From NCBI RefSeq assembly GCF_027579695.1, contig NC_083577.1:32415198-32479197 (forward strand): a stretch of DNA of 64,000 nt, written 5' to 3'. This DNA is from Neoarius graeffei. Taxonomy: Eukaryota; Chordata; Actinopteri; Siluriformes; Ariidae. Under the pieces are notes generated by a model that was given only the letters and a program-made list of their open reading frames with translations, had not been told where the DNA came from and did not search any database. Each line of letters opens with the position of its first letter. Position 1 is the stretch's first letter. Shown here piece after piece: positions 18,481 to 30,970 of the stretch. The translations under genes and the position numbers were made by a program.

Positions 18481-20506
18481 AAGGGGCCAATGTAGCGAGG
18501 AGCAAGCTTGCGGTTCTCCACCCGCAGTGGAAGGTCCTTAGTGGACAGCCAAACACGCTGCCCAGGGCGGAAAGCGTGTGCAGGTCTTCTATGGCGGTTG
18601 GCCTGAGTCTGGTTGGTTCTGGAGGTCTGTATGAGGGTCTTCCTGACCTTGCTCCAGGTCTTGCGACACCGTCTCACATATTGGTTGACCGAGGGCACCC
18701 CCGCGTCCTCCTCCTGGTCCGGGAACAGAGGTGGCTGGAACCCGAATTGGCACTGGAATGGCGACAGCTTGGTGGCCGATGACTGCAGGGTGTTGTGGGC
18801 GTACTCCGCCCATGGCAGCCAGGTGCTCCACGATGTCGGGTTATCCATAGCCAGGCCTCGCAGGGTGGTTTCCAGGTCCTGGTTGAGCCTCTCCGTCTGA
18901 CCATTGGACTGTGGGTGAAACCCAGAGGAGAGGCTGGCAGTGGCTCCGATGACCTTGCAGAACCCGTGCCACACTCGGGAGGAGAACTGGGGCCCTCGGT
19001 CTGAGACGATGTCCTGTGGAAGACCAAAGACTCGGAAGACATGATTAAACAAAAGTTTCGCAGTTTCAAGAGCAGAGGGGAGTTTGCACAGTGGTATGAA
19101 GCGGCAGGCCTTGGAGAATCTGTCAACTAAGACCAAAATGACCGTGTTACCTTGTGACTCAGGGAGACCCGTGATAAAGTCGACTGCCACGTGGGACCAG
19201 GGACGCCGGGGAATGGTCAGAGGATGCAGGAGACCCTGGGGACGCTGTCGTGGGTTCTTGGTTCTGGTGCAAACCTCACAGGACAGGACAAATGACCTTA
19301 CTTCCTTCTCCATGTTAGGCCACCAGAAGCGTCTTTTCAGGAAGTCCAGGGTCCTCCGAGCTCCCGGGTGGGCGGTGAGAGGGGAAGAGTGACCCCACTG
19401 GAGAACCTTGGCCCGGGCTTGATGTGGGATGTACAAGAGGCCTGGTGGCCCCGTCCCAGGACCGGGGTCCTGGCGTTGGGCTCGTCGGACAGCCTCCTCA
19501 ATACCCCAGCGGACAGGGGCCACAATCCGGGACACAGGGATAATAGGCCCGACTTCATTCTCCCTGTTAGTGGCAGAGAACAGTCTGGACAGTGCGTCAG
19601 GTTTGGTGTTCTTGGAGCCGGGGCGGTATGAGAGGGTGAAGTCAAACCGACTGAAAAACAGGGCCCACCTAGCCTGTCGAGGGTTCAGTCTCTTGGCTTG
19701 CTGGAGGTACTCCAGGTTCTTGTGGTCAGTCCAAACCAGGAATGGATGTTGTGCTCCCTCCAGCCAGTGCCTCCACTCCTCAAGGGCCAGTTTGACCGCT
19801 AGCAGTTCTCGATCCCCCACATCGTACCAGGACTCAGCAGGACTCAGGCGGTGGGAGAAGTAAGCGCAGGGGTGCAGCTTTCCTTCCGAACATTGAGAGA
19901 GCACCGCGCCGACACCACTGTCCGAGGCGTCCACCTCCACGATGAATGGTTGGGAGGTGTCCGGGAGAACCAGAATGGGTGCCGTGCAGAAGCGGTCCTT
20001 GAGGTCTTTGAACGCCTTTTCTGCCTGAGGAGACCAGCCATAAGATCCACCTGTCCCTTTGGTGAGGTCTGACATGGGTGCTGCCACAGAACTGAAGTTC
20101 CTGATGAACTTGCGGTAGAAGTTAGCGAATCCTAAGAACCGCTGAACCTCCTTAACGGACTTGGGAGTAGGCCAATCCCGGACGGCCAGGGTCTTGGCAG
20201 GGTCCATTTGGAGTTGGCCTGTCCGTACAATAAATCCCAGAAAGGAGACCTCGGGAACATGAAATTCGCATTTCTGGGCCTTGGCGAACAGATTGTTCTG
20301 TAGCAGCCTCTGGAGAACCTGGCGGACATGGTGGCGGTGCTCCTGCACGGTCTTGGAAAAGATAAGGATGTCGTCGAGGTAGACAAAAACGTATAGGTTA
20401 ATCATGTCCCTTAAGACGTCGTTGATTAGGGCCTGAAAAACAGCTGGTGCGTTGGTGAGTCCGAAGGGCATCACCTGGTATTCGTAGTGCCCAGACGGAG
20501 TCTTTC
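18481..20506 (-). mobile_element. Ty3/gypsy internal fragment (RT, RNase H, integrase)
   Basis: The minus strand encodes part of a reverse transcriptase ([22 protein letters not shown]), RNase H, the zinc-binding integrase N-terminus and the integrase core ([17 protein letters not shown]), in ordinary gypsy order. It is cut at both ends: by the LTR at 20507 and by unrelated sequence at 18480. It is a relative of the element at 34230-43100. The remaining coding part reads open over about 2 kb. No LTRs belong to it. Confidence 0.88.
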
Positions 20507-20985
20507 TGTTAGGGTTTTGCTGGGATTCGAACCTGGTTCGTTGGTGTGATAATCCAGCAAACCCCCACTAGGCCACCAGGGGGGTGACTCAAATGCAGAG
20601 GCGTGAGGCGGAAGTAGAAAAAGAATCAAAAGGTTTATTTAAACTATATACACTATATACAGGGCAAAACAAAAGACAAAAAAAAAACCAAAGAGTATAA
20701 TCCAAAAGAAAAGCAAAGTGCAAAAATTCAAAAGCTAAGAAGATCAAAAAACACAGTACAAAGGAAACTGGAGATAAACATAACAGCACAAAGACTCCGT
20801 GACAAGAGGACTGAACTCAGGGGTATAAATAGACAAACTAATTAAGGACACAGGTGAAGATAATTAGGCAATTAACACAAACACAAAACACAGGAACAGT
20901 GGTGGCCTCTAGAGGCCAAAATAAACACGACATGAAAAGGAAATAACAGCGGCCTCTAGAGGCCAAAACAGTCCTAGTCCTAACA
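20507..20985 (-). repeat. LTR (solo-like) with tRNA-like 3' end
   Basis: On the minus strand it begins TGTTAGGACTAGGACTG and ends AACCCTAACA, with inverted TGTTAGG/CCTAACA tips, a TATA-like TTTATACCCC and AATAAA. It is about 479 bp. Its last 70 bp on the minus strand read GGTGGCCTAGTGGGGG...GGTTCGAATCCC, which resembles tRNA A and B boxes. I find no clean 5-bp target duplication, and it separates two unrelated gypsy fragments. Confidence 0.65.
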
Positions 20986-22492
20986 GAGGCATTGGGTATG
21001 CGTTGAATATAGACACCGCGTTGACTTTTCTATAGCCTACACAGAACCGGACCGACCCGTCGGCCTTGGGTACCAAGACCACCGGGCTGCTCCAGTTGCT
21101 GTGGGACTCCTCGACGATGCCCATTTCGAGCATGGCCTCGAGTTCTTCCCGAACCACTTTATTCTTGTGTTCAGGTAGCCTGTAAGGGTGGCTACGCACT
21201 ACCAGCCCCGGGGGCGTCTCAACGTGGTGCTCTATGAGGTCGGTGCGGCCGGGCAGGGGCGAGAACACGTCCAAAAATTCAGTCTGCAACTGGGCAACCT
21301 CCGCAAGTTGGGTCGGGGAGAGGTGGTCTCCACAGGGGACCGGAGAGGTACGCAATGCCAATGCTCCCTTTTGAACCTCCGGCCCCAGCTCCGCCTTCTC
21401 CGGAACCACCGACACCAACATCACGGGGACCTCCTTGTTCCAGAGTTTGAGCAGATTGAGGTGGTAAATCTGTCGCGCCCCACCCCTGTCCATTCGCCTC
21501 ACCTCATAGTCGACGTCCCTGACTCGCCGTGTGACCTCAAAGGGTCCTTGCCACTTGGTGACCAATTTGGAGCTCGATGTGGGCAACAGTACGAGTACTT
21601 TATCTCCCAGTGCAAACTCCCTAAGGCGTGTACCCTTGTCATACAGGCGGGTTTGCCGTTCTTGGGCCTGCCGCAAATTCTCCTGGGTTAGGTGTGTGAG
21701 GGTGTGGAGTTTTGCACGCAGGTCAATAACGTATTGAATTTCATTTTTACTTGGTGAAGGTCCCTCCTCCCAATTTTCTCACAGCACGTCTAAAATGCCG
21801 CGCGGCTTATGCCCATATAACAATTCGAACAGGGAGAACCCCGTGGAGGCTTGTGGGACCTCTCGCACTGCAAACAACAAGGGTTCGAGCCATTTATCCC
21901 AATTACGTGCGTCCTCGCTTACGAATTTCTTAATTATATTTTTGAAGGTGCGATTGAATCGTTCGACTAAACCGTCCGTTTGTGGGTGATAAATGCTGGT
22001 GTGGATTGGCTTAATACCTAATAACCCATACAGTTCATTCAGTGTTCGTGACATAAACGAGGTGCCTTGATCAGTCAGAATCTCTTTGGAGATTCCAACT
22101 CGGGAGATAATGCGGAAGAGCACTTCCACAATATTGCATGCTGAGATATTGCGAAGAGGCACTGCTTCCGGGTATCGCGTTGCATAGTCCACTAAAACTA
22201 ATATAAAGCGATACCCTCGTGTTGACCGATCTAATGGCCTGACAAGATCCATCCTAATTCTTTCGAACGGGGTCTCGATTAATGGGAGAGGGTGCAAAGG
22301 CGCTTTTGGAATGGCCGCTGGATTTACTAACTGGCATTCACGGCACACCGTACACCACCTACGGACATCGCTGCAAATCCCTGGCCAATCGAACCGGGCC
22401 ATTATTTGGGCTAGTGTTTTATCCTGCCCTAAGTGTCTAGCCATGGGATTAAAGTGAGCCGCCTGGAAGTGGCAAACAAGCCTGGATGAGGA
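20986..22492 (-). mobile_element. Gmr1-like Ty3/gypsy fragment (integrase before RT)
   Basis: The minus strand gives integrase (zinc-finger region, then LVDYATRYPEAVPLRN and YHPQTDGLVERFNRT), a linker, then the start of reverse transcriptase (VVLVPKADGSVRFC). Integrase ahead of RT is the hallmark of the Gmr1 group of deuterostome Ty3/gypsy elements (Goodwin and Poulter), unlike usual gypsy order. Same family as 22972-24993 and 56679-61677. It is truncated at both sides with few internal breaks. Confidence 0.85.
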
Positions 22493-22971
22493 TGCAAGTT
22501 TATCTTGCCACCATGCACAGTGAGGAGGATGGTAAGAGAAGTAAAAAGCTCTCCAAAGCTCACTGTTAGAGAATTGCATCAAAGAGTAGCATCTTGGGGT
22601 CACAAAGTCTCCATAACAACCATCAGGCACTATCTACATGCCAACAAGCTATTTGGGACTGTAGATATGGGCAGGTGTAGGCGAGTGGCTATGTTCTTGT
22701 AGCCATTGCCTGACTTATGAAGGTCGACACACATCTGTCTTACTTGAATGGTGTGTTCTCTTGTCTTTCCCATGTTGAAGAGTGGATAAGAGAAATAGGC
22801 CTCTGTGGCACATAATATTTACATCCCAGGGAAACAGGATGTGATGAATTACTAATTAAAGGTTCCTAGATACTCGGATCAACTTTATAAACTACAGTAA
22901 AAATGACAGAAATGCTTCAATTACATTTATTTTCTACGAATTGTTATGGGTGCCAATAATTGTGGAACAGA
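22493..22971. mobile_element. Tc1-like transposon fragment with internal inversion
   Basis: The right end carries the TIR-like GGGTGCCAATAATTGTGGAA. On the minus strand, 22772-22660 encodes a Tc1 transposase start (MGKTREHTIQVRQMCVDLHK). The next part of a Tc1 transposase (CTVRRMVREVKSSPKLTVRE) lies at 22505-22655 but on the plus strand. The catalytic domain is missing. Confidence 0.7.
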
Positions 22972-24993
22972 TGTCTGGCAGTGGGGGCATGGTCAAACGT
23001 CGGTCTGTGACTGGAGGGCGGAGTCAGGGAAGGTAAGTGGCAGAATCACTACACCTGATGTCAATTAACCTGTGTTTGTGTGTCTTCCCAGCAACCACGC
23101 CCTATATAAGGAGATAGAGAGCAGAGGAAGTGAGCTCTCCCCAACCAGATGACTTATGTGTGTGTGTATGTGTGTGGCTGGGACAGTGTGCTTTTGCAAC
23201 TGAAAAGTGCAAATAAAAAGAGTTTTTGGAACTCAGTTCTGGCCTGCCATACTTCTGTGCTCCACCCACCCGCTCTGATTACTACAGTGGTGCTGAAACC
23301 CGGGACTCCGAGCACAGAGGAGAACAGCCCCATGGAGTCCTCCACCTTCGCAGACCTGATCCACGCCCTCACCATGGCCCAACAGAGCCAGCACCAGGCG
23401 CTGCTCACCCTCCGAAAGGAGCAAGAACAATGGTTCGAGGCCCTGGTGCTGGTGCAACAGGAAGATCGTCAGGCGTTCCGGCACCTCCTCATGTCGGCGG
23501 TGTCCACCATCTCCACCGCTGCGGGCCCACTCCACCTCACCCTCATGAAGATGGGCCCACATGACGACCCCGAGGCCTTCCTCACGCTATTTGAACAAGC
23601 AGCAGAGGCCTCGGGGTGGCCGGTGGAACAGCGCGCGGCGTGCTTCCTCCGCCTGCTAACAGGCAAGGCGCAGCTGGCCGCGCTACAGCTCCCCGCTGAC
23701 AGCCGGCTGGTCTACGCGGACCTGTGCCGGGCCGTCCTCCAGCGTGTGGGGCGCACCCCCGAACAACATTGTCAGCGCTTCAGCGCCTAGAGGAGGTTGG
23801 CCACCCATTCGCATTTGGCCAGCAACTCCGGGACGCCTGCAGGCGGTGGCTGAGGGCTGACAACCGTGACGCCGAGGGAGTCGTCAAGCTGGTGGCACTG
23901 GAGCAGTTCATCATGCAACTTCCCAAAGGAACGGCGGAGTGGGTCCAGTGCCATCGCCCGGCGTCGCTGGATCAGGCCATCGAGTTGGCAGAGGATCATT
24001 TGGCGGCTGTTCCCACGGCAGGATCACAGATCCCCTCTTTGCTTCTCTCCTCTCTATCTCTATCCCTCCCCTTCTGTGTCTCGTCCTCGCCCCGTTCCCC
24101 CACCGTGGAGGCGGGGGCTGGCTCCCTCACAGCCAGTCCGCCACACCCACGGTGCCCTCCCGTTTCCTGCTTCCGTATCTGTCTCCCCCCCCAGGTGAAT
24201 GAGTACCGGTGCAGAGAGAAATCCCGGGCTGACTTGCTGACACTGCGGGGAGCCAGGGCACCTCCAGCATCAATGCTCGGCAAAGGAAGTGGGCGCGGTG
24301 GTCCGGATCCCCGACACACCAGGAGCCACCCTCGATCGGGCCGGAGCATATCACCTACCGGTGAGTATCCAAGGGGATACATATCAGGCGTTGGTGGACT
24401 CTGGCTGTAATCAGACCTCAATTCACCAAAGCCTGGTGCAAGTTGAGGCACTGGGGGGAGCACAGGGGGTGAAGGTGTTGTGTGTGCACGGGGATGTTCA
24501 TAGCTACCCTTTAGTGCCGGTCCACATTTTTTTCAGAGGGGAAAAATTTAGAGTAAAGGCGGCAGTTAATCCTCACCTCACCCGCTCGATAATTTTGGGG
24601 ACTGATTGGCCGGGATTCAGGGAGTTAATGAGTCATTTAGTGAAGCGTGGGTCCTGCCGTAGTTCAGCAGGGGAGGTCTCGGTGTCGCATTGGCGGGAGC
24701 AGCTGTCACAGAGCTGTCTACGTCATCTCCGCGTCAGAGTAAGGAGCCGCAGGCTCCTCCTCCCTCTCTCGGGGAATCCCTTGCGGATTTTCCATTAGAG
24801 CTATCACGAGACAAGACTCTGCGGCATGCGTTTGACCAAGTGAGAGTAATCGATGGTCAAACGCTCCAGCCAAACGCCACCCCATCCTTCCCCTATTTTT
24901 CTATTATGAAGGATAGATTATACCGAGTGACGCAGGACACTCAGACTAAAGAACAAATCACACAGCTTTTGATTCCAAAAAGTCGCCAGGAAT
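22972..24993 (+). mobile_element. Gmr1-like Ty3/gypsy 5' part: LTR, gag, protease
   Basis: The 5' LTR is about 22972-23286, with a TATA box (CTATATAAGG) near 23102 and AATAAA near 23213. The primer-binding site (GTGGTGCTGAAACCCGGG) follows directly. Gag-like sequence (MAQQSQHQALLTLRKEQEQ) starts about 23330, and a protease-like LVDSGCNQTSIHQ lies near 24390. The element stops at about 24993, before integrase. It is a fossil with several breaks, closely related to the two-LTR copy at 56679-61677. Confidence 0.85.
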
Positions 24994-25390
24994 TAAACAT
25001 TTTCCCTCAAACAAACAAAGTAAATTTAACAATAAGTTTAAATTAGCATAACCAAAATTATCCAATTTAATCCACATTTACTTAATAATTAACAAACAGT
25101 CATGATGAAGCATAACCTCATCACATCTTCCACATTTTAAGTTTTTTTTTTTCTTACCAGTTGCGTTTTGAGGTTGATCTGGAGTTGTGGTCATTCCATA
25201 TTTCCAGGAGCAGGTGAAAGGCTAACTGGGCTTTGTCCAAACATTTCCTACCATGCTTTCCCAGTGGGTGCACAGGTAAATATGGTCCCTCTAAAAAACT
25301 TGCTGAGGGTTTGGGTTCCACCACTATCTTGTGCATGGTCCCCCCCCCCCGTTGGTTTGGAGTGCTTTGTGAGTGCTCATGAGAAATTAA
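24994..25390. other. Unassigned sequence
   Basis: AT-rich sequence with a T run (25143-25151) and a C run (25340-25349). I recognise no coding region or terminal repeat. Confidence 0.4.
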
Positions 25391-26179
25391 TTGAAATCTG
25401 ACACAACACATACCCTCACAGATGCTGGCTTTTGAACTGTGCACTGATAACAAGCCAAATGGTCCCTCTCCTCTTTATCCTGGAGCACGTGGTATCCATG
25501 ATTTCTAAAAAGAATTTCTATGGTTGATTCATCAGATCTTGGGACAATTTTTCATTTCACCTCAGTCCATCATAAAAGAGCTCAAGCCCAGAGAAGGTGG
25601 TGGCATTTCTGGATATCGTTAATGTATGGTTTTAACTTGCGTGGCTGCAGTAATGAACAATTTTCACAGACGATGGTTTTGTAAAGTGTTCCTGAGCCCA
25701 TACAGTGATTTCTACTACAGACCCGTGTCTGCTTTTAATGTAGTGTTGCTTGAGGGCCTGAAGATCACAGGCATCTAATGTCAGTTTTCAGCCTTGTCTC
25801 TTGCATACAGGGATTTCTCCAAATTTTCTGAATATTTTCATGGTATTATGTGCCATAGATTATGTGATCCCCAAATTCTTTGCAATTTAACATTGAGGAG
25901 CATTATTCTTAATTAACAAAAAAAAATTTAAACATTACACAACTTCTTCAGTCTTTTGTTGCCCATGTCCCAACTTTTCTGAAATGTGTTGCTAACAACA
26001 AATTCAAAATGAGCATATATTAAAAAAAAAAAACAATTAAATTTCTCAGTTTCAACATTTGATATATTGTCTTTGTACCATTCTCAATGAAATATAGGGT
26101 TTCCATGATTTGCACTTTTTTGCATTCTGTTTTTATTGACAGTTTACACAGTGTTCCAACTTTTTTGGAATTGGGGTTG
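25391..26179 (-). mobile_element. Tc1-like transposon relic (CAACCCCAATTCC family)
   Basis: Read on the minus strand from 26179, it begins CAACCCCAATTCCAAAAAAG after a TA dinucleotide (26180-26181). It continues with the leader typical of a very common fish Tc1 family, and then a worn transposase (TCCTCAATGTTAAATTGCAA region; later the AIQKPAS-like segment near 25430). The 3' third and the second TIR are missing. Reading frames are closed. Confidence 0.75.
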
Positions 26180-26181
26180 TA

Positions 26182-26504
26182 CAGCCAACAAACAGTTAAC
26201 AGTGTGAAAGACATGATGGGTAAATGCACAAATTAAAGTAACATAAAGAGTAAAGTGTTGATAACATCCTCCAAGTAAATTCTTGCATGAGTACTGCTTA
26301 CTGCTCAGAGCAAGTACATAGAAGCTGCCAGTATTTAGGTTTAAAAACAAGCACTACTTGAACATAAATTTTGCCTTCCTTTCCTTCTGGCCTGAAAATT
26401 TCACAATGACTTTCTGGTTAAAGCCAGTTATCTCAATAACCAGTCTCTTTTCCACTGATAGCATGGCCAATGCATTCAGTCCCTCCTGCATCTAACTGTT
26501 CAGC
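26182..26504. other. Unassigned sequence
   Basis: About 320 bp without recognisable coding, repeat or terminal motifs, between the Tc1 relic and the L2 tail. Confidence 0.4.
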
Positions 26505-29500
26505 AATCAAATCAAATCAAATCAAGTTTATTTGTATAGCACTTTTAACAATAAACATTGTCGCAAAGCAGCTTTACAGAATTTGAACGACTTAAAATAT
26601 GAGCTAATTTTATCCCTAATCTATCCCCAATGAGTAAGCCTGTGGCGACGGTGGCAAGGAAAAACTCCCTCAGACGACATGAGGAAGAAACCTCGAGAGG
26701 AACCAGACTCAAAAGGGAACCCATCCTCATTTGGGCAACAACAGACAGCCTGACTATAATATTAACAGTTTTAACAGGTATAACCCTCAACTGTCCTCAT
26801 GGGGCCGTCCTTCACAGGAGCGGTGCGATAAAACTCCGACCAGACACAGGGCACCAGAATGGATCAAGCAGGTCCGAGGGGCAGAAGAGGCCAGCATCTC
26901 AATCCCAGGATCAACATGTAACTCAGAGGGACAAATTGGGGGGGGGGGGAGAGAAAGAAAACACGTTGTTAGGTATGCCCTAAAAATGACAAGTATTAAA
27001 TCTGTGTGGTAGGCTCGCAGAGACGAGAGTCTTTACATCAGGCATAACACACAACAATGGCATGTTAATATGGTAAAATATAACATGACCTGCTCTGGCT
27101 GGATGCTTGATTGGGTGATGGGAGCACACTCCTCAGAAATGATGAGATGCAGATGGGACCCTTCGGGCTGGCCAAGACAATTCAGTTACATTTCACCGGG
27201 TCCGGGACATGCGACAGAAGTCTGACGGCCGATTTCCTGCAGGCTACGATAGCCAGTTGAGGTCTCCACCCTTTCCACCAAAAGATTTCCTGTTGACTCC
27301 ATGTAACTCAGAGGGACAGATTTGGGGTGGGGGGGAGGGAAAGAAAACACAGGTGGTTAGGTATGCCCAATGTCACCTGGATAAGTAGGAACAGTATACA
27401 TATTGCACTGAGTACAAGCAGGGACTCCGGCAACTAACTATGACAGCATAACTAAAAGGAGAGAGCCAGAAGGTAAAACAGGCATGAGGGAGCCCCGGGA
27501 CATAAAGCAGCCAGCCACTACACCGTCAACAAACTTGAGTGAGCAAGCGAGTGGGGACTGACAGCATCCATACATCCCAGTTTACCAAAACACTCTAGGT
27601 CTGAGGACCCTCCAGATCTACTCCTTTACCTCATAAACACCATTAACAAAAGGCTTGACTAAACAGATATGTTTTCAGCCTAGACTTAAATGCTGAGACT
27701 GTGTCTGATTCCCGAACATTACTTGGAAGGCTGTTCCATAACAGTGGGGCTTTGTAAGAAAAGGCTCTGCCCCCTGATGTAGCCTTCACTATATGAGGTA
27801 CCAGCAGATAGCCTACACCTTTTGATCTAAGTAGGCGTGGCGGGTCATAAAGGAGCAGAAGTTCACTCAGGTACTGTGGTGCGAGACCATTTAGTGCTTT
27901 AAAGGTCAATAGTAGTATTTTATAATCAATATGAAATTTGATTGGGAGCCAATGCACTGTGGATAAGACAGGCGTGATGTGGTCATATTTTCTAGTTCTA
28001 GTAAGGACTCTTGCTGCTGCATTTTGAACTAACTGGAGCTTGTTTATGCACTTATTGGAACATCCAGACAGTAAGGCATTACAATAATCCAACCTGGAGG
28101 TAACGAAAGCATGGACTAGTTTTTCTGCATCATGCAATGACATTAAATTTCTTATCTTTGCAATATTTCTGAGATGAAAGAAAGCTATCCGGGTGATGTT
28201 ATCAATGTGAGTTTCGAATGAAAGACTGGGGTCAATAATCACTCCGAGGTCTTTTACTGCTGTACGTGAAGAAACAGAAAGGCCATCCAGAGTCACTGTG
28301 TAATCAGAAAACTTACTTCTAGCTGTATGTGGTCCTAGTACAAGTACTTCAGTCTTGTCAGAGTTAAGCAGAAGGAAATTAATAAGCATCCAGTGTCTAA
28401 TGTCCTTAACACATTCCTCAATTCTATTAAGCTGGTGTCTCTCATCAGGTTTTGCAGAGACATAAAACTGTGTGTCATCAGCATAACAGTGGAAACTAAT
28501 ACAATGTTTACGAATAATATCGCCCAGAGGTAACATATATAGAGAAAAAAGCAGTGGACCCAAGACAGAACCTTGTGGAACACCAAACTTTACCTCGGTA
28601 CGTCTAGAAATATCACCATTTATATCAACATACTGATAATGATCAGTTAGATAAGACCTGAGCCAGGAGAGGGCCATTCCCTTAATTCCCACAACATTTT
28701 CTAGTCTATCCAGAAGAATGGAATGATCAATGGTATCAAATGCTGCACTAAGGTCAAGCAACACAAGTAGTGAGACACAGCCCTGATCAGACGCCAACAG
28801 TAGGTCATTTACTACTTTAACCAGTGCTGTCTCTGTGCTATGATGAGGTCTAAATCCTGACTGATACATTTCATGGATGTTATTCCTATGTAAATATGAG
28901 CATAACTGCTGTGCCACAGCTTTTTCAAGGATCTGGGAGATAAAGGGGAGGTTTGATATTGGCCGATAATTGGACAGCTGACAGGGATCAAGGTCAGGTT
29001 TTTTAATCAGGGGTTTGATAACTGCTAGTTTAAAGGATTTGGGTACATAGCCAATCATAAGAGAAGAATTTATTATTTTTAGAAGCGGTTCAATTACTCC
29101 AGGCATTATCTGTTTGAATAGATGTGTCAGTAAGGGATCTAGTACACAAGTTGAGGCTTTTGATGTAGAGATTAATGAACGTAATTCAGTTTCTTTTAGG
29201 GGAGTAAAACATTCTAACTGATGATCTGATACAGTTATATTGTTAACTACAAGGTCACTTTCATTGTCTAACCTTAAATTAGTAGTTTGAATTTTTTGTC
29301 GGATATTCTCAATTTTGTCATTAAAAAAATTCATGAAGTCGTTGCTACTACATACTGCAGGTGTGCATGTGTTGATAGTGGACTTATTCCTGGTTAATTT
29401 TGCTACAGTATTAAATAGGAATCTAGGATTATTTTTGTTATCTTCTATTAGGGAGGAGAGATATGTTGATCTCGCAGCACTAAGAGCTTTTCTATACTTC

Positions 29501-30970
29501 AGGAAGCTCTCCTTCCATGCCAATTTGAACACTACCAATTTTGTTTGACGCCATTTACGTTCCAATTTTTGAGTGGTCTGTTTTAATGTGCGAGTGTCAT
29601 CATTATACCAGGGTGCTAATTTTTTGTCTCTGACCATTTTCCTTTTTAGAGGAGCTACATTATCTAAAGTATGGCGGAATGTTGACTCTAAGCATTCAGT
29701 TGCCTGATCAAGTTCTGCAGGGGCTGACAGTGACCCAATCAAAGTTGACAGCTCTGGGAGATCATTTATAAAGCTCTGTGCAGTAGTTGACGTGAAAGTA
29801 CGTTTAATACAGTAGCGTGGTGAGGTGCATATATTATTACTCAGACATATTTTGAATGAGATGAGACAATGATCTGAGATAACTTCTGACTGTGGAAGTA
29901 TGACTATATTGTCTACGTTTAATCTGAATGTTAGTATTAGATCAAGGGTGTGACCACCATTATGGGTCGGTCCTATGACATTCTGCTTAATCCCGACTGA
30001 ATCTAAGATGGACACAAACGCTGTTTTTAAAGGGTCTTCTGGGTTATCAAAGTGAATATTATAATCTCCGACAACTAAAGCTTTGTCTAAGGAAATAACC
30101 AAATCTGAGAAAATCTGCAAATTCAGAAAGAAACTCAGAATATGGCCCCGGGGGCCTGTAAATAATAAGCAATGGAATTAACTGGGTAGACTTATTTTTC
30201 GAGGCTACATACATTATATGAGTATGAAGAACTTCAAATGTATTAAATTTATAACCATTTTTGTGTGTTACACCTAGATAATCATTATAAATAACCGCGA
30301 CGCCTCCTCCTCTGCCAGTTAGACGAGGCTGGTGTATATAATTGTATCCAGGAGGACTCGCTTCATTTAATGCTATATATTCATTTGGCTTAATCCATGT
30401 TTCTGTTAAACACAGTACATTAAACTCCTGATCAGTAATGAGTTCATTAACCATTAGCGCTTTAGATGTAAGAGATCTAATATTTAATAGCCCCACCTTT
30501 AGATCAAAGGTGCTGGCAGCAGCTGTACAGTCAGTCTGATCTAATTTTATATTGATTAGGTTACTGGAACAAACTCTCTGAAAATTTCTACCTTTTTGTT
30601 GAGCTCGGGGCACAGACACAGTCTCGATGTAGTGGGCCCTGAGTGACGACTCTGTGCAGCTAGCAGACAGTCGGTTTAGCCTGTTCGTCTGCTCCCTGGC
30701 CTTGGCTCTGGATTGTCAGAAATTAACTAGGCCTGTTCTGAGACTATGACCTATGCTGCAGGAAATGAGAGCAGCACCTTCCCAAGTGGGATGGATACCG
30801 TCCCGCCCTAACAGGCCAGCAGTGCCCTCAAAATTAGCCCAATTATCTATAAAGCCCACACTGTTTTCAGAGCACCACCTGGACAGCCAGCAGTTCAGCG
30901 ACCATAACCTGCTGTAAGCTACATCGCCACGCCGCATTGGGATGGGGCCAGAGCATACTACAGCACTGGT
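26505..30970 (-). mobile_element. L2-clade LINE, 3' portion
   Basis: Minus-strand element ending in the tail (GATTT)n, seen as AATCAAATCAAATC at 26505-26526. It includes the end of ORF1 (30937-30716, DGIHPTWEGA esterase motif), ORF2 and a ~1.1 kb 3' UTR. It is very similar to the plus-strand copy at 38310-42755. Its 5' end meets an inverted ORF1 segment at about 30970 (see findings). Confidence 0.9.
27643..30619 (-). pseudogene. L2 ORF2: endonuclease + reverse transcriptase, one frameshift
   Basis: The N-terminal part (30619-30059) has the AP-endonuclease motifs [13 protein letters not shown] and [11 protein letters not shown]. The remainder (30120-27643) has the RT palm motifs: [28 protein letters not shown] and CYADDTQFY. 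Compared with the intact relative at 38629, two bases are missing near 30110 in the sequence coding for FADF|ISDL, which shifts the frame. A few amino-acid changes distinguish the copies (for example DDTQFY against DDTQLY). The RT/endonuclease would copy L2 RNA at a genomic nick if intact. Confidence 0.88.

Noticed and set aside
23154-24463. Several overlapping frames in all phases in the GC-rich gag region
   Set aside because: GC-rich sequence keeps opposite frames open; only the gag/protease-like reading has family motifs.
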